A stretch of 64,000 nucleotides of DNA from Streptomyces collinus Tu 365 (GTDB lineage: Bacteria > Actinomycetota > Actinomycetes > Streptomycetales > Streptomycetaceae). The position numbers and the translations under genes are program-made. The notes beneath the pieces are model-generated. The model was not told the DNA's origin, searched no databases, and saw nothing but the letters and a program-made list of their open reading frames with translations. Position 1 is the first letter of the stretch. Each line of letters opens with the position of its first letter. The DNA lies in NCBI RefSeq assembly GCF_000444875.1, contig NC_021985.1, positions 2,241,535 to 2,305,534 of the forward strand, written 5' to 3'. Positions 10,295 to 21,385 of the stretch are shown piece after piece.

Positions 10295-10460
10295 GGTCAC
10301 AGGCAAGTTGACGGCCCTTCCGGGCGCGTGGTGGACTGCCCAGGCCATGTACGGCGGCAGAAGAGGAAGCCGGTGCGAATCCGGCGCGGTCCCGCCACTG
10401 TCACCGGGGATGCGATCCCCGGGAGCCAGGAACTCTCACCGCCGGTCTCGTCGAACCAGG
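10295..10460 (+). ncRNA. cobalamin (adenosylcobalamin) riboswitch
   Basis: Leader of the cob operon with the hallmark conserved core: GGAAGCCGGTGCGAATCCGG (10365-10384), then CGGTCCCGCCACTGTCACCG, the small hairpin GGGGATGCGATCCCC and the B12-box-like GAGCCAGGAACTC (10423-10435). Boundaries are approximate. When cobalamin binds, riboswitches of this class lower expression of the downstream genes, usually in Streptomyces by masking translation or by premature termination. It lies about 95 bases before cobD, so it should feed back on the whole cobD-cobI block. Confidence 0.93.
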
Positions 10461-10555
10461 GCGCGGACACCCTGAGTGAGGACATATCGCCATGCGCGGC
10501 TGCCGACCGACGTTCACGCACCGGACCCCGCCTGCTCTGACGACCGGCTGACCCG

Positions 10556-11500
10556 ATGGGTGCCGATCGCTGCTACGCGTACGGCGCCGCCGCCGGCCTC
10601 CTCGGCGACCTGCTCCTCGGCGATCCGCGCCGGGGGCATCCGGTCGCCGCGTTCGGGCGGGCCGCCGGGGCCGTGGAACGGGTGCTGTGGCGCGACCACC
10701 GCGGGTGGGGCGCGCTGCACACCGGCGTGTGCGCCGGAGCCGCCGTCGCGCTCGGGGCGCTCGCCGAACGCGCCGTGCGCCGCTCCCCCGCCGCCACCGT
10801 CGCGCTGACCGCGGCGGCCACCTGGTCCGTCGTCGGGGGCACTTCGCTCGCCCGGGAGGCCCGGGCCGTCGGGCGCGCCCTGGAGTCCGGCGACGTGCCG
10901 GCCGCCCGCGCGCGGCTGCCGCACCTGTGCGGCCGCGACCCGCAGGCGCTGGACGCCGACGGGATCGCCCGCGCCGTGGTCGAGTCGGTCGCCGAGAACA
11001 CCTCCGACGCCGTTGTCGGCGCCCTGGTGTGGGGTGCCGTGGCCGGCGTGCCGGGACTGCTCGGCTTCCGGGCCGTCAACACCCTGGACGCGATGGTGGG
11101 GCACAGGTCGCCCCGCCACCTGCGCTACGGCTGGGCCTCCGCCCGCCTCGACGACGTCGCCGGCTGGCCGGGCGCGCGGCTGACCGCCGTGCTCGCCACG
11201 GCGGCCGGGCCCGACCCGCGCGGCGCCCTGCGCGCCTGGAAGGCCGACGCTCGCCGGCACCCGAGCCCCAACGCCGGTCCGGTGGAGGCGTCGTTCGCGG
11301 GCGCCCTCGGGGTGCGCCTCGGCGGGACGCTGTCCTACGGCGGCCGCGTCGAGCACCGGCCCGTGCTGAACGGGGCGTCCGGGCGGGCCGTCCGGGTCAC
11401 CGACATCGACCGGGCCGTACGGCTCTCCCGCCGCGTCGGCCTGCTCGCGCTCGGCGTCACGGCCGCGGCGCGCCTCCTCGTGAAGGGACGTGGCAAGTGA
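10556..11500 (+). CDS. cobD: adenosylcobinamide-phosphate synthase CobD/CbiB
   Basis: A 314-aa membrane protein that joins adenosylcobyric acid to (R)-1-amino-2-propanol phosphate in late cobalamin synthesis. Family marks are [16 protein letters not shown] near the N-terminus, [15 protein letters not shown] in the middle, [11 protein letters not shown], and [16 protein letters not shown] with LGGTLSYGG near the end. Several hydrophobic helices are present. It is the first gene after the cobalamin riboswitch. Its TGA overlaps the GTG of cobQ by 3 bases, giving translational coupling. Confidence 0.95.
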   Translation: MGADRCYAYGAAAGLLGDLLLGDPRRGHPVAAFGRAAGAVERVLWRDHRGWGALHTGVCAGAAVALGALAERAVRRSPAATVALTAAATWSVVGGTSLAREARAVGRALESGDVPAARARLPHLCGRDPQALDADGIARAVVESVAENTSDAVVGALVWGAVAGVPGLLGFRAVNTLDAMVGHRSPRHLRYGWASARLDDVAGWPGARLTAVLATAAGPDPRGALRAWKADARRHPSPNAGPVEASFAGALGVRLGGTLSYGGRVEHRPVLNGASGRAVRVTDIDRAVRLSRRVGLLALGVTAAARLLVKGRGK

Positions 11501-13005
11501 ACGGAGGGCTCCTCGTCGCCGGCACCACCTCCGACGCCGGCAAGAGCGTCGTGACGGCCGGGATCTGCCGCTGGCTGGTGCGCCGGGGCGTGAAGGTGGC
11601 GCCGTTCAAGGCGCAGAACATGTCGCTGAACTCGTTCGTGACGCGCGACGGCGCGGAGATCGGGCGGGCGCAGGCCATGCAGGCCCAGGCGTGCCGGATC
11701 GAGCCGACCGCGCAGATGAACCCCGTGCTGCTCAAGCCGGGCGGTGAACAGAGCAGCCAGGTGGTGCTGCTGGGCAGGCCGGTGGGCGAGATGAGCGCGC
11801 GCGGCTACCACGGTGGACGTCAACAGCGGCTGCTGGGCACGGTGCTGGACTGCCTGGCCGAGTTGCGGGGCACGTATGACGCGGTGATCTGTGAGGGGGC
11901 CGGAAGCCCGGCCGAGATCAACCTGCGGCGCACCGACATCGTCAACATGGGCATCGCGCGAAACGCCCGGCTGCCCGTGCTGGTGGTGGGCGACATCGAC
12001 CGCGGGGGCGTCTTCGCCTCCTTCTTCGGCACCGTCGCCCTGCTCTCGCCCGAGGACCAGGAGCTGATCGCCGGGTTCCTGGTGAACAAGTTCCGGGGCG
12101 ACGTCGGCCTGCTGGAGCCGGGCCTGGACATGCTCCGGGACCTCACCGGACGGCGGACGTACGGCGTGCTGCCCTTCCGGCACGGGCTCGGCATCGACGA
12201 GGAGGACGGACTGAGGGTCTCCTTGCGCGGCACGGTGCGGGAGTCCACCGTCGCTCCCCCGGTCGGCGAGGACGTGCTGCGGGTCGCCGTGTGCGCGATC
12301 CCGCTGATGTCCAACTTCACCGACGTGGACGCGCTGGCCGCCGAACCGGGCGTCGTGGTGCGGTTCGTGGACCGCCCGGAGGAACTGGCCGACGCCGACC
12401 TGGTGGTGGTCCCCGGCACCCGCGGGACCGTGCGGGCCCTCGCCTGGCTGCGGGAGCGCGGCCTCGCCGACGCGCTGCGCGCCCGGGCCGCCGAGGGGCG
12501 GCCGACCCTCGGCGTCTGCGGCGGCTTCCAGATCCTCGGCGAGCACATCGAGGACGAGGTCGAGTCCCGGGCCGGCGAGGTCCCCGGGCTCGGACTGCTG
12601 CCGGTGCGGGTGCGGTTCGCCCGTGAGAAGACGCTGACCCGGCCGGTCGGCGAGGCCCTCGGCGAACCGGTCGAGGGATACGAGATCCACCACGGGGTGG
12701 CCACCGTCGGCGGGGGCGAGCCCTTCCTGGACGGCTGCCGGGTCGGGCCGACCTGGGGGACGCACTGGCACGGCTCGCTGGAGTCGGACGGCTTCCGGCG
12801 GGCCTTCCTGCGCGAGGTGGCCGCCGCCGCGGGGCGCCGCTTCGTGCCGGCCCCCGACACCTCGTTCGCCGCGCTGCGCGAGGAGCAGCTCGACCGGCTC
12901 GGCGACCTGATCGAACAGCACGCGGACACGGACGCGCTGTGGCGGCTCATCGAGTCGGGCGCGCCGCAAGGACTGCCTTTCATTCCACCGGGAGCGCCCG
13001 CATGA
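11497..13005 (+). CDS. cobQ: cobyric acid synthase CobQ/CbiP
   Basis: A 502-aa glutamine-dependent amidotransferase that amidates the side chains of adenosylcobyrinic a,c-diamide. The N-terminal dethiobiotin-synthetase-like ATP domain has GTTSDAGKS near residue 8. The C-terminal class I glutaminase domain has the nucleophile in [10 protein letters not shown] (about Cys343) and a later His in EIHHGVA or THWHG. The length fits the family. The GTG at 11497 overlaps the cobD stop, with GAAGGGA 9 bases upstream. A frame open further upstream within cobD is rejected. Its stop overlaps the ATG of cobN. Confidence 0.95.
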   Translation: MNGGLLVAGTTSDAGKSVVTAGICRWLVRRGVKVAPFKAQNMSLNSFVTRDGAEIGRAQAMQAQACRIEPTAQMNPVLLKPGGEQSSQVVLLGRPVGEMSARGYHGGRQQRLLGTVLDCLAELRGTYDAVICEGAGSPAEINLRRTDIVNMGIARNARLPVLVVGDIDRGGVFASFFGTVALLSPEDQELIAGFLVNKFRGDVGLLEPGLDMLRDLTGRRTYGVLPFRHGLGIDEEDGLRVSLRGTVRESTVAPPVGEDVLRVAVCAIPLMSNFTDVDALAAEPGVVVRFVDRPEELADADLVVVPGTRGTVRALAWLRERGLADALRARAAEGRPTLGVCGGFQILGEHIEDEVESRAGEVPGLGLLPVRVRFAREKTLTRPVGEALGEPVEGYEIHHGVATVGGGEPFLDGCRVGPTWGTHWHGSLESDGFRRAFLREVAAAAGRRFVPAPDTSFAALREEQLDRLGDLIEQHADTDALWRLIESGAPQGLPFIPPGAPA

Positions 13006-16000
13006 GCACTGTGTTGTTGTTGTCGACCGCCGACACGGACCTGCTGGCGGCCCGGGCCTCCGGCGCGGACTACCGCATCGGGAACCCCACCCGGGTCGAC
13101 GTGGCCGGGGAGCTGCCCCGGCTGCTCGACGGCGCCGACCTCGCCGTCGTCCGGCTGCTGGGCGGCAGGCGGGCGTGGGAGGACGGGCTGGCCGCCCTGA
13201 GGGCGTCCGGTGTGCCGACCGTGCTGCTGGGCGGCGAGAGCGTGCCGGACGCCGAGCTGATGGCCGAGTCGTCGGTCCCGGCGGGTGTGGTAGCCGAGGC
13301 GCTCAGGTACCTGGTCGAGGGCGGGCCCGGGAACCTGACCGAGCTGGCGCGGTTCCTCTCCGACACCGTGCTGCTGACCGGTGAGGGGTTCGAGGAGCCG
13401 CAGGGCATGCCGGAGTACGGCGTGCACGGGGCGTACGAACCGCGCGAGGGCCGGCCCACCGTGGGCGTGCTGTTCTACCGGGCGCACGAACTGAGCGGCA
13501 ACACCGGCTTCGTGGACACCCTGTGCGCGGCGATCGAGGCGAAGGGCGCCAACGCCCTGCCCGTGTACTGCGGTTCGCTGCGCGGCGCGGACGCCGGGCT
13601 GTACGAGCTGCTGGGGAAGACCGACGCCCTGGTGGCCACGGTGCTCGCGGCCGGCGGCACCCACGCCTCGCAGGCGTCGGCGGGCGGCGACGAGGAGTCC
13701 TGGGACATCGGGGCGCTCGCCGACCTGGACGTGCCCGTGCTCCAGGGGCTGTGCCTGACCTCCTCCCGGGCCGCCTGGGAGGCGTCCGACGCCGCGCTCT
13801 CCCCCATGGACGCGGCGATGCAGGTCGCCATCCCCGAGTTCGACGGCCGCCTGATCACCGTGCCGTTCTCCTTCAAGGAGCGGGGCCCGGACGAGGTCCC
13901 GGTCTACGTCGCCGACCCCGAGCGGGCCGCCCGGGTGGCCGGGATCGCCCTGCGCCACGCCCGGCTGAAGCACCGGCCGAACGCCGAGAAGAGGATCGCG
14001 CTGGTCTTCACGGCGTACCCGACCAAGCACTCGCGGGTCGGCAACGCGGTCGGCCTCGACACACCCGCGTCGGCGGTACGCGTCCTGGACGCCCTGCGGG
14101 ACGCGGGCTACGGCCTCACCGAATACCCCGACAACGGCGACGAGTTGATCCACCGGCTGATCGAGGCCGGCGGGCACGACGTCGAGTGGCTGACGGAGGA
14201 ACAGCTCGCCGCCGCGCCCGCCCGGGTCCCGCTGGCCGACTACCTGGCCTGGTTCGGCACGCTGGACGCGGAGCTGCGGGACGCCATGACCGAGGCGTGG
14301 GGCGAGCCGCCGGGCAGCCTGTACGTGGACGGCGACGACATCGTGCTGGCCGCCCTGCGGTTCGGGAACGTCGTCGTGATGATCCAGCCGCCGCGCGGCT
14401 TCGGCGAGAACCCGATCGCGATCTACCACGACCCGGACATGCCGCCCTCGCACCACTACATGGCGGCCTACCGCTGGCTCGACCGGAGCTTCGGCGCGGA
14501 CGCGGTGGTCCACATGGGCAAGCACGGCACCATGGAGTGGCTGCCGGGCAAGGGCCTCGGCCTCGGCGCCGGCTGCGCGCCGGACGCGGTGCTCGGCGAA
14601 CTGCCGCTGATCTACCCGTTCATCGTCAACGACCCCGGTGAGGGCACCCAGGCCAAGCGGCGCGGGCACGCCACCGTCGTGGACCACCTCGTCCCGCCGA
14701 TGGCCCGCGCCGACACCTACGGCGACCTGGCCAAGCTGGAGCAGCTCCTCGACGAGTACGCGCTCGTCTCCGACCTGGACCCGGCGAAGGCCCCGGCCGT
14801 CCGCGCGCAGATCTGGACGCTGGTCAAGGCGGCCGAGCTGCACCACGACCTGCACGTGGACGAGCAGCCGGACGACGAGGCGTTCGACGAGTTCGTCATG
14901 CACATCGACGGCTACCTGTGCGAGATCAAGGACGTGCAGATCCGCGACGGACTGCACGTCCTGGGCGGCGGTCCGGTCGGCGAGCCGCGGGTGAACCTGG
15001 TCCTGGCGGTGCTGCGGGCCGCGCAGGTGTGGGGCGGGCGGGCGAACGCCCTGCCGGGTCTGCGGGCCTCGCTGGCCGCGCACTTCGGGCTGGTGGAGAA
15101 GGACCTGCTGGCCGAGCCCGGCGCCCCGGTGAAGGTGCCGGTGGAGCTGACCGACCTGGTGGACGGTCCGGCCCGCACCGCGTCCGACGCGATCGACCTG
15201 CTGGAGCAGCTGTGCCGGCGGGCCGCAGAGGCCCTGGAGGCCCGGGACTGGGACCGTGCGGTCGTCCCCGCGGTGCTGCGGGGCGTGCTCGGCACCGAAC
15301 TGCCCGAGGCGGTGGCCGTGCTGGAGTTCGCCTGCGCCGAGGTCGTGCCGCGGCTCGCCCGCACCACCGACGAGATCGGGCACATCCTGCACGCCCTGGA
15401 CGGCGGTTACGTCCCCGCGGGCCCGTCCGGATCGCCGACCCGGGGCCTGGTCAACGTCCTGCCGACCGGCCGGAACTTCTACTCGGTCGACCCCAAGGCG
15501 ATCCCCTCGCGGCTGAGCTGGGAGGTCGGGCAGTCGCTCGCCGACTCGCTCGTCGCCCGCTACCTCCAGGACACCGGCGACTACCCGCGCTCGGTGGGCC
15601 TGACCGTGTGGGGCACGTCCGCGATGCGCACCCAGGGCGACGACATCGCCGAGATCCTGGCGCTGCTGGGCTGCCGTCCGGTGTGGGACGAGGCGTCGCG
15701 CCGGGTGACCGGCTTCGAGGTGGTCCCGCTCGCGGAGCTGGGCCGGCCGCGCATCGACGTCACGGTCCGCATCTCCGGCTTCTTCCGGGACGCGTTCCCG
15801 CACGTGGTCGGACTGATCGACGACGCGGTGCGCGCGGTGGCCGAGCTGGACGAGCCGGCCGACCGCAACTTCGTGAAGGCGCACGCCGACGAGGACACCG
15901 CCGGGCACGGCGACCGGCGCCGGGCCACGGCCCGCGTGTTCGGCTCCAAGCCGGGCGCGTACGGCGCCGGTCTGCTGCCGCTGATCGACGCCCGCAACTG

Positions 16001-16652
16001 GCGCTCCGACGCCGACCTCGCCGAGGTGTACGCGGTGTGGGGCGGCTACGCCTACGGCCGCGGGCTGGACGGGCGGGCGGCGCGCGGCGACATGGAGACG
16101 GCGTTCCGGCGGATCGCGGTCGCCGCGAAGAACGTGGACACCCGCGAGCACGACCTGGTCGACGCCGACGACTACTTCCAGTACCACGGCGGCATGGTGG
16201 CCATGGTCCGGCACCTGACCGGCGCCAACCCCGAGGCCTACGTGGGTGATTCGGCCACGCCCGACCAGGTGAGGACCCGCACCCTGGGCGAGGAGACCCA
16301 CCGGGTCTTCCGGGCACGGGTCGTCAACCCCCGCTGGATGGCGGCCATGCGCCGGCACGGCTACAAGGGCGCCTTCGAGATGGCGGCGACCGTGGACTAC
16401 CTGTTCGGCTACGACGCCACGGCGGGCGTGGTCGACGACTGGATGTACGAGAAGCTCAGCGCGGAGTACGTCTTCGACCCGGAGAACCGGGACTTCATGA
16501 AGCAGTCCAACCCGTGGGCGCTGCGCGGGATCACCGAGCGGCTGCTGGAGGCGGCGGACCGCGGGCTGTGGGCGGAGCCGGACGCGGAGACGCTGGAGCG
16601 GCTGCGCGCCACCTATCTGGAGCTGGAAGGCGACTTGGAGGGCGACCAGTGA
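13002..16652 (+). CDS. cobN: aerobic cobaltochelatase large subunit CobN
   Basis: A 1216-aa protein related to the magnesium chelatase H subunit. It inserts cobalt into hydrogenobyrinic acid a,c-diamide with an AAA+ partner and ATP. Recognisable family stretches include [35 protein letters not shown] (split across residues 350-370), [14 protein letters not shown] near residue 510 and [19 protein letters not shown] near the C-terminus. It marks the aerobic (late cobalt insertion) route. The ATG at 13002 overlaps the cobQ stop as ATGA; GGGAG lies upstream. The next gene encodes the fused ChlI/ChlD-type partner. Confidence 0.96.
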   Translation: MSTVLLLSTADTDLLAARASGADYRIGNPTRVDVAGELPRLLDGADLAVVRLLGGRRAWEDGLAALRASGVPTVLLGGESVPDAELMAESSVPAGVVAEALRYLVEGGPGNLTELARFLSDTVLLTGEGFEEPQGMPEYGVHGAYEPREGRPTVGVLFYRAHELSGNTGFVDTLCAAIEAKGANALPVYCGSLRGADAGLYELLGKTDALVATVLAAGGTHASQASAGGDEESWDIGALADLDVPVLQGLCLTSSRAAWEASDAALSPMDAAMQVAIPEFDGRLITVPFSFKERGPDEVPVYVADPERAARVAGIALRHARLKHRPNAEKRIALVFTAYPTKHSRVGNAVGLDTPASAVRVLDALRDAGYGLTEYPDNGDELIHRLIEAGGHDVEWLTEEQLAAAPARVPLADYLAWFGTLDAELRDAMTEAWGEPPGSLYVDGDDIVLAALRFGNVVVMIQPPRGFGENPIAIYHDPDMPPSHHYMAAYRWLDRSFGADAVVHMGKHGTMEWLPGKGLGLGAGCAPDAVLGELPLIYPFIVNDPGEGTQAKRRGHATVVDHLVPPMARADTYGDLAKLEQLLDEYALVSDLDPAKAPAVRAQIWTLVKAAELHHDLHVDEQPDDEAFDEFVMHIDGYLCEIKDVQIRDGLHVLGGGPVGEPRVNLVLAVLRAAQVWGGRANALPGLRASLAAHFGLVEKDLLAEPGAPVKVPVELTDLVDGPARTASDAIDLLEQLCRRAAEALEARDWDRAVVPAVLRGVLGTELPEAVAVLEFACAEVVPRLARTTDEIGHILHALDGGYVPAGPSGSPTRGLVNVLPTGRNFYSVDPKAIPSRLSWEVGQSLADSLVARYLQDTGDYPRSVGLTVWGTSAMRTQGDDIAEILALLGCRPVWDEASRRVTGFEVVPLAELGRPRIDVTVRISGFFRDAFPHVVGLIDDAVRAVAELDEPADRNFVKAHADEDTAGHGDRRRATARVFGSKPGAYGAGLLPLIDARNWRSDADLAEVYAVWGGYAYGRGLDGRAARGDMETAFRRIAVAAKNVDTREHDLVDADDYFQYHGGMVAMVRHLTGANPEAYVGDSATPDQVRTRTLGEETHRVFRARVVNPRWMAAMRRHGYKGAFEMAATVDYLFGYDATAGVVDDWMYEKLSAEYVFDPENRDFMKQSNPWALRGITERLLEAADRGLWAEPDAETLERLRATYLELEGDLEGDQ

Positions 16653-18661
16653 CCACCCCGTTCCCGTTCACGGCCGTGGTCGGCCAGGACGACCTGCGGC
16701 TCGCGCTGCTGCTGAACGCCGTCTCGCCGGCGGTCGGCGGTGTGCTGGTACGCGGCGAGAAGGGCACCGCCAAGTCGACGGCGGTGCGCGCTCTTTCGGC
16801 GTTGCTGCCGGCGGTCGCCGTGGTGCCCGGCTGCCGCTTCTCCTGCGACCCGGCCGCGCCCGACCCGGCGTGCCCCGACGGACCGCACGAGCCGGGCGGC
16901 GGCGCGGACCGGCCGGCCCGGATGGTCGAGCTGCCGGTCGGCGCCTCCGAGGACCGGCTGGTCGGCGCGCTCGACATCGAGCGGGCGCTCGCCGAGGGCG
17001 TCAAGGCGTTCGAGCCGGGCCTGCTGGCCGACGCGCACCGCGGCATCCTCTACGTCGACGAGGTCAACCTGCTCCACGACCACCTGGTCGACCTGCTGCT
17101 GGACGCGGCGGCGATGGGCGCCTCGTACGTGGAGCGCGAGGGCGTCTCCGTGCGGCACGCGGCCCGCTTCCTGCTGGTCGGCACCATGAACCCGGAAGAG
17201 GGCGAACTGCGGCCGCAGTTGCTGGACCGGTTCGGGCTGACCGTGGAGGTCGCCGCCTCGCGGGAGCCGGAGCAGCGGGTGGAGGTCGTACGGCGCCGGC
17301 TGGCGTACGACGACGACCCGGACGGCTTCGCCGCGCGCTGGGCCGAGGAGGAGGCCGCGGTGCGGCAGCGGATCGTGGCGGCGCGGCGGCTGCTGCCCGG
17401 GGTGCGCCTCGGCGACGGCGCGCTGCGGCAGATCGCGGCGACCTGCGCGGCCTTCGAGGTGGACGGCATGCGGGCCGACATCGTGATGGCGCGCACCGCG
17501 ACCGCGCTGGCCGCGTGGGCCGGGCGGACGGACGTGCTGGCCGAGGACGTACGGCAGGCCGCGCTGCTCGCGCTGCCGCACCGGCGCCGGCGCAACCCGT
17601 TCGACGCGCCGGGGCTCGACGAGGACAAGCTGGACGACACGCTGGAGCAGTACGCCGGGGACGACGACGGCGGGGACGACCCCGATCCGGACGGTCCCGG
17701 CGGGGGCGGGGGCGGCGGCCCGCGTCCCGACGACGGGCCGCAGGGCGGCGGGGACACCGCGGCGCGTCCCGAGGCCGGCGAGGGCGGGGAACCGCAGGCG
17801 TCCGGCGCGCGGGAGCAGGCCGCGGCGCCGGCGGCCGAGCCCTTCCGGACCAGGGCGCTGAGCGTCCCCGGCATCGGCGAGGGCGCCGCGGGCCGGCGCT
17901 CCCGGGCGCGCACCGAGCACGGGCGGACCACCGGGGCCAGGCGGCCCCGGGGCACGCTGACCAAGCTGCACCTGGCGGCCACCGTGCAGGCGGCCGCCCC
18001 GCACCAGCGGGCCCGCGGCCGGTCGGGACCGGGCCTGGTGATCCGCCGGGACGACCTGCGGCAGGCGACCCGGGAGGGCCGCGAGGGCAACCTCGTGCTG
18101 TTCGTGGTGGACGCCTCCGGGTCGATGGCGGCGCGGCAGCGGATGGGCGCGGTGAAGGGCGCCGTGCTGTCGCTGCTGCTGGACGCCTACCAGCGGCGGG
18201 ACAAGGTGGGTCTGGTGACCTTCCGGGGTGCCGCGGCCGAGGTGGCGCTGCCGCCGACCTCCTCCGTGGACGCGGCGGCGGCCCGGCTCGGGTCGCTGCC
18301 GACCGGCGGGCGCACCCCGCTCGCGGCCGGGCTGCTCAGGGCGCACGAGGTGCTGCGGGTGGAGCGGCTGCGGGACCCGGCGCGCCGTGCGCTGGTCGTG
18401 GTGGTGACGGACGGGCGGGCCACCGGTGGCCGGGAGCCGGTGGCGCAGGCGGGCCGCGCGGCCCGGCTGTTCGCCGCCGACGGGGTCGCCTCCGTGGTCG
18501 TGGACTGCGAGTCCGGGCCGGTGCGGCTCGGGCTCGCCGGACAGCTCGCGGGAGAGCTGGGCGGTACGGCCGTGACCCTGGACGGGCTGCGGGCCGACTC
18601 GATCGCCGGGCTGGTCAGGGACGTGCAGGGGACGCAGAGGACGTCGGGGAGGGCCGCGTAA
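16649..18661 (+). CDS. fused ChlI/ChlD-type cobaltochelatase AAA+/VWA subunit
   Basis: A 670-aa protein combining an N-terminal AAA+ ATPase (Walker A GEKGTAKST near residue 35; ILYVDEVNLL as Walker B), an acidic Gly/Asp/Pro linker (about 335-420) and a C-terminal von Willebrand A domain with MIDAS motif DASGSM near residue 488. It is the motor partner of CobN, replacing separate CobS and CobT as in other actinobacteria. The GTG at 16649 overlaps the cobN stop as GTGA. Its TAA shares a base with the ATG of cobO. The role is inferred from the domain order and the position between cobN and cobO. Confidence 0.93.
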   Translation: MTTPFPFTAVVGQDDLRLALLLNAVSPAVGGVLVRGEKGTAKSTAVRALSALLPAVAVVPGCRFSCDPAAPDPACPDGPHEPGGGADRPARMVELPVGASEDRLVGALDIERALAEGVKAFEPGLLADAHRGILYVDEVNLLHDHLVDLLLDAAAMGASYVEREGVSVRHAARFLLVGTMNPEEGELRPQLLDRFGLTVEVAASREPEQRVEVVRRRLAYDDDPDGFAARWAEEEAAVRQRIVAARRLLPGVRLGDGALRQIAATCAAFEVDGMRADIVMARTATALAAWAGRTDVLAEDVRQAALLALPHRRRRNPFDAPGLDEDKLDDTLEQYAGDDDGGDDPDPDGPGGGGGGGPRPDDGPQGGGDTAARPEAGEGGEPQASGAREQAAAPAAEPFRTRALSVPGIGEGAAGRRSRARTEHGRTTGARRPRGTLTKLHLAATVQAAAPHQRARGRSGPGLVIRRDDLRQATREGREGNLVLFVVDASGSMAARQRMGAVKGAVLSLLLDAYQRRDKVGLVTFRGAAAEVALPPTSSVDAAAARLGSLPTGGRTPLAAGLLRAHEVLRVERLRDPARRALVVVVTDGRATGGREPVAQAGRAARLFAADGVASVVVDCESGPVRLGLAGQLAGELGGTAVTLDGLRADSIAGLVRDVQGTQRTSGRAA

Positions 18662-19260
18662 TGCCGCAGGGACAGCCGAGTGTGGTGCCGGACGACGGGC
18701 TGACGACCCGGCAGCGGCGCAACCGGCCGCTGGTCGTGGTCCACACGGGCGTCGGCAAGGGCAAGTCGACCGCCGCGTTCGGGCTCGCGCTGCGCGCCTG
18801 GAACCAGGGCTGGCCGATCGGGGTGTTCCAGTTCGTCAAGTCCGCGAAGTGGAAGGTCGGCGAGGAGAACGCGCTGCGCGTGCTCGGCGCCTCCGGCGAG
18901 GGCGGGACCGTCGACTGGCACAAGATGGGCGAGGGCTGGTCCTGGGTCCAGCGCGACGCGCAGATGGACAACGAGGAGAAGGCCCGGGAGGGCTGGGAGC
19001 AGGTCAAGCGCGACCTGGCGGCCGAGACATACCGGCTGTACGTGCTGGACGAGTTCGCGTACCCGATGCACTGGGGGTGGGTCGACACCGAGGAGGTCGT
19101 CGACGTGCTGCGCGACCGCCCCGGCACCCAGCACGTGGTGATCACCGGCCGGAACGCGCCGGATAGGCTCGTGGACCTCGCCGACCTCGTCACCGACATG
19201 TCCAAGGTGAAGCACCCCATGGACGCGGGCCAGAAGGGCCAGAAGGGCATCGAGTGGTGA
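18661..19260 (+). CDS. cobO: cob(I)yrinic acid a,c-diamide adenosyltransferase CobO
   Basis: A 199-aa CobA/CobO/BtuR-type ATP:corrinoid adenosyltransferase. The P-loop HTGVGKGKSTAAFG is at residues 26-39 and YVLDEFAYPMHWGW forms the Walker B region. It attaches the upper adenosyl ligand to cobalt(I). The ATG at 18661 shares one base with the TAA of the previous gene. The first 20 residues are polar and probably flexible. Its stop overlaps the start of cobB. Confidence 0.95.
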   Translation: MPQGQPSVVPDDGLTTRQRRNRPLVVVHTGVGKGKSTAAFGLALRAWNQGWPIGVFQFVKSAKWKVGEENALRVLGASGEGGTVDWHKMGEGWSWVQRDAQMDNEEKAREGWEQVKRDLAAETYRLYVLDEFAYPMHWGWVDTEEVVDVLRDRPGTQHVVITGRNAPDRLVDLADLVTDMSKVKHPMDAGQKGQKGIEW

Positions 19261-20630
19261 CGTCCGTTCCCCGGCTGGTCGTCGCCGCGCCGTCGTCCGG
19301 CAGCGGCAAGACCACCGTCGCCACGGGGCTGATGGCCGCGTTCGCCGCGCGGGGGCTCGCCGTGTCCCCGCACAAGGTCGGGCCGGACTACATCGACCCG
19401 GGGTACCACGCGCTCGCGACCGGGCGGACGGGGCGCAACCTGGACGCCTACCTGTGCGGCCCCGAGCTGGTCGCCCCGTTGTTCCTGCACGGGGCGCGGG
19501 GGTGCGACCTGGCGGTCGTCGAGGGCGTGATGGGGCTGTACGACGGGGCGGCGGGCGAGGGCGAGCTGGCGTCCACCGCGCATGTCGCCAAGCTGCTGGG
19601 CGCGCCGGTGGTGCTGGTCGTGGACGCGTCGTCGCAGTCGCGGTCGGTGGCGGCGCTGGTGCACGGGTTCACGTCCTGGGACCCGGAGGTGCGGATCGGC
19701 GGCGTGATCCTGAACAAGGTCGGCTCGGACCGGCACGAGGCGCTGCTGCGGGAGGCGCTGGACGCCTCCGGCGTGCCCGTGCTGGGGGTGCTGCGGCGGG
19801 CCCCGCAGGTGGACACGCCGTCCCGGCACCTGGGTCTCGTGCCGGTCGCCGAGCGGCGCTCCGCCGCGGTGGAGGCGGTCGCCGCGATGGCGGCGCAGGT
19901 GGCCCGCGGGTGCGATCTGGACGCGCTGGAAGCCCTGGCCCGGGGGGCCGGCGCCCTCCCGGGGGACCCCGCTCCCTGGACGCCCGCCCCGGCCGCCCAC
20001 GACCCGGGGCTCCCCGCCGGAGGCCGGGCGCCCGTCGTCGCCGTCGCCGGTGGGCCCGCGTTCAGCTTCTCCTACGCCGAGCACACCGAGCTGCTCGCCG
20101 CCGCCGGGGCCGCGGTCGTCGTCTTCGACCCGCTGCACGACGAGCGGCTGCCGGAGGGGACCGCCGGGCTGGTCGTCGGGGGCGGCTTCCCGGAGGTGTA
20201 CGCGGGTGAGCTGTCCGCCAACGAGCCGCTGCGCAAGGAGATCGCGGAGCTGGCGCTCGGCGGCGCGCCGGTGGCTGCCGAGTGCGCGGGGCTGCTCTAC
20301 CTCTGCCGGGAACTGGACGGCCGGCCCATGTGCGGGGTGCTGGACGCCGCCGCGCGGATGACGGAACGGCTCACCCTCGGCTACCGCGACGCGGTGGCCG
20401 TCGGGGACAGTGTGCTGGCCGCCGCCGGGACGCGGATGCGCGGGCACGAGTTCCACCGCACGCTCGTCGAGCCCGGCGCCGGTGCGGCTCCCGCCTGGGG
20501 GCTGCTGGCCCCGGCCCGGCGGGTCGAAGGTTTCGTGCAGCAGGGCGTGCACGCGAGTTATCTGCACACGCACTGGGCGTCCGAGCCCGGTGTGGCCCGT
20601 CGGTTCGTGGAGAGGTGCCGGACGTCATGA
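19257..20630 (+). CDS. cobB: (hydrogeno)cobyrinic acid a,c-diamide synthase CobB
   Basis: A 457-aa glutamine amidotransferase that amidates side chains a and c before cobalt insertion. The N-terminal ATP domain has PSSGSGKTTVATG at about residues 10-22 and HKVGPDYIDPGYH, a family signature. The C-terminal class I glutaminase domain has the nucleophile in AAECAGLLYL (about Cys343) and HEFHRT. Start: two consecutive GTG codons at 19254 and 19257 are possible; the second gives the GTGA overlap used elsewhere in this operon. Its TGA overlaps the cobI ATG. Confidence 0.95.
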   Translation: MTSVPRLVVAAPSSGSGKTTVATGLMAAFAARGLAVSPHKVGPDYIDPGYHALATGRTGRNLDAYLCGPELVAPLFLHGARGCDLAVVEGVMGLYDGAAGEGELASTAHVAKLLGAPVVLVVDASSQSRSVAALVHGFTSWDPEVRIGGVILNKVGSDRHEALLREALDASGVPVLGVLRRAPQVDTPSRHLGLVPVAERRSAAVEAVAAMAAQVARGCDLDALEALARGAGALPGDPAPWTPAPAAHDPGLPAGGRAPVVAVAGGPAFSFSYAEHTELLAAAGAAVVVFDPLHDERLPEGTAGLVVGGGFPEVYAGELSANEPLRKEIAELALGGAPVAAECAGLLYLCRELDGRPMCGVLDAAARMTERLTLGYRDAVAVGDSVLAAAGTRMRGHEFHRTLVEPGAGAAPAWGLLAPARRVEGFVQQGVHASYLHTHWASEPGVARRFVERCRTS

Positions 20631-21358
20631 GCAGCAAGCTGGTCGGAGTCGGGGTCGGTCCCGGTGACCCGGAGCTGGTGACCGTCAAGGGGGTCAACGC
20701 GCTGCGCGCGGCGGACGTCGTCGTCGTGCCCGTGATGGACAGCGGGGAGCGCGGGCGGGCCGAGGCGACCGTGCTGCACTACGTGCCTGAGGACAAGGTG
20801 GTCCGGGTGGTGTTCGCGCTGAACGAGCGGACCGACCGGGCGCGGCGGGAGGCGGCCTGGGACGTGGCCGGCACGCGGGTGGCCGGGCTGCTCGAACGGC
20901 ACGGGTCGGTCGCCTTCGCCACCATCGGGGACCCGAACGTGTACTCGACGTTCACGTATCTCGCGCAGACGATCGCCGGTCTCGTACCGGGTGTCGTGCT
21001 GGAGACCGTGCCGGGGATCACCGCCATGCAGGACCTGGCGGCGCGCTCGGGCGCGGTGCTCACCGAGGGGACCGAGCCGCTGACGCTGGTGCCGGTGACG
21101 GCGGGTTCCGCCGTGCTGAAGGAGGCGCTGGCCGGGCCGGGGACCGTGGTGGCGTACAAGTTCGGGCGGCAGGCCGCCGAGGTCGCCGAGGCGCTGCGGG
21201 AGACGGGCCGGATCGGGGACGCCGTGTGGGGGTCCGCGCTCGGGCTGCCCGAGGAGTCGGTGCGGCCGGCCGGCGAGCTGGACGGGGAGCCGCTGCCGTA
21301 CCTGTCCACGCTGATCGCTCCGCCGAGGCGCGAGGGCGGCCGGGGCGGGAAGCTGTGA
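20627..21358 (+). CDS. cobI: precorrin-2 C20-methyltransferase CobI
   Basis: A 243-aa SAM-dependent tetrapyrrole methylase making precorrin-3A. It has the opening glycine loop GVGVGPGDPELVTVKG, the central ATIGDPNVYSTF and the TVPGITAMQDLAA stretch. The ATG at 20627 overlaps the cobB stop, with GGAGAGG upstream. It is the last gene of the riboswitch-led block. A run of 36-base tandem repeats follows before the convergent ZIP gene. Confidence 0.94.
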   Translation: MSSKLVGVGVGPGDPELVTVKGVNALRAADVVVVPVMDSGERGRAEATVLHYVPEDKVVRVVFALNERTDRARREAAWDVAGTRVAGLLERHGSVAFATIGDPNVYSTFTYLAQTIAGLVPGVVLETVPGITAMQDLAARSGAVLTEGTEPLTLVPVTAGSAVLKEALAGPGTVVAYKFGRQAAEVAEALRETGRIGDAVWGSALGLPEESVRPAGELDGEPLPYLSTLIAPPRREGGRGGKL

Positions 21359-21385
21359 GCCGGTACGCGGTCCGGGCCGGGCGGC

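Noticed and set aside
11820-16358. A 1512-codon open frame on the minus strand opposite cobQ and cobN.
   Set aside because: The plus strand encodes clear, full-length cobalamin enzymes. The antisense frame is Val/Gly/Arg/His-rich with no domain or ribosome site; long antisense frames are normal at this GC content.
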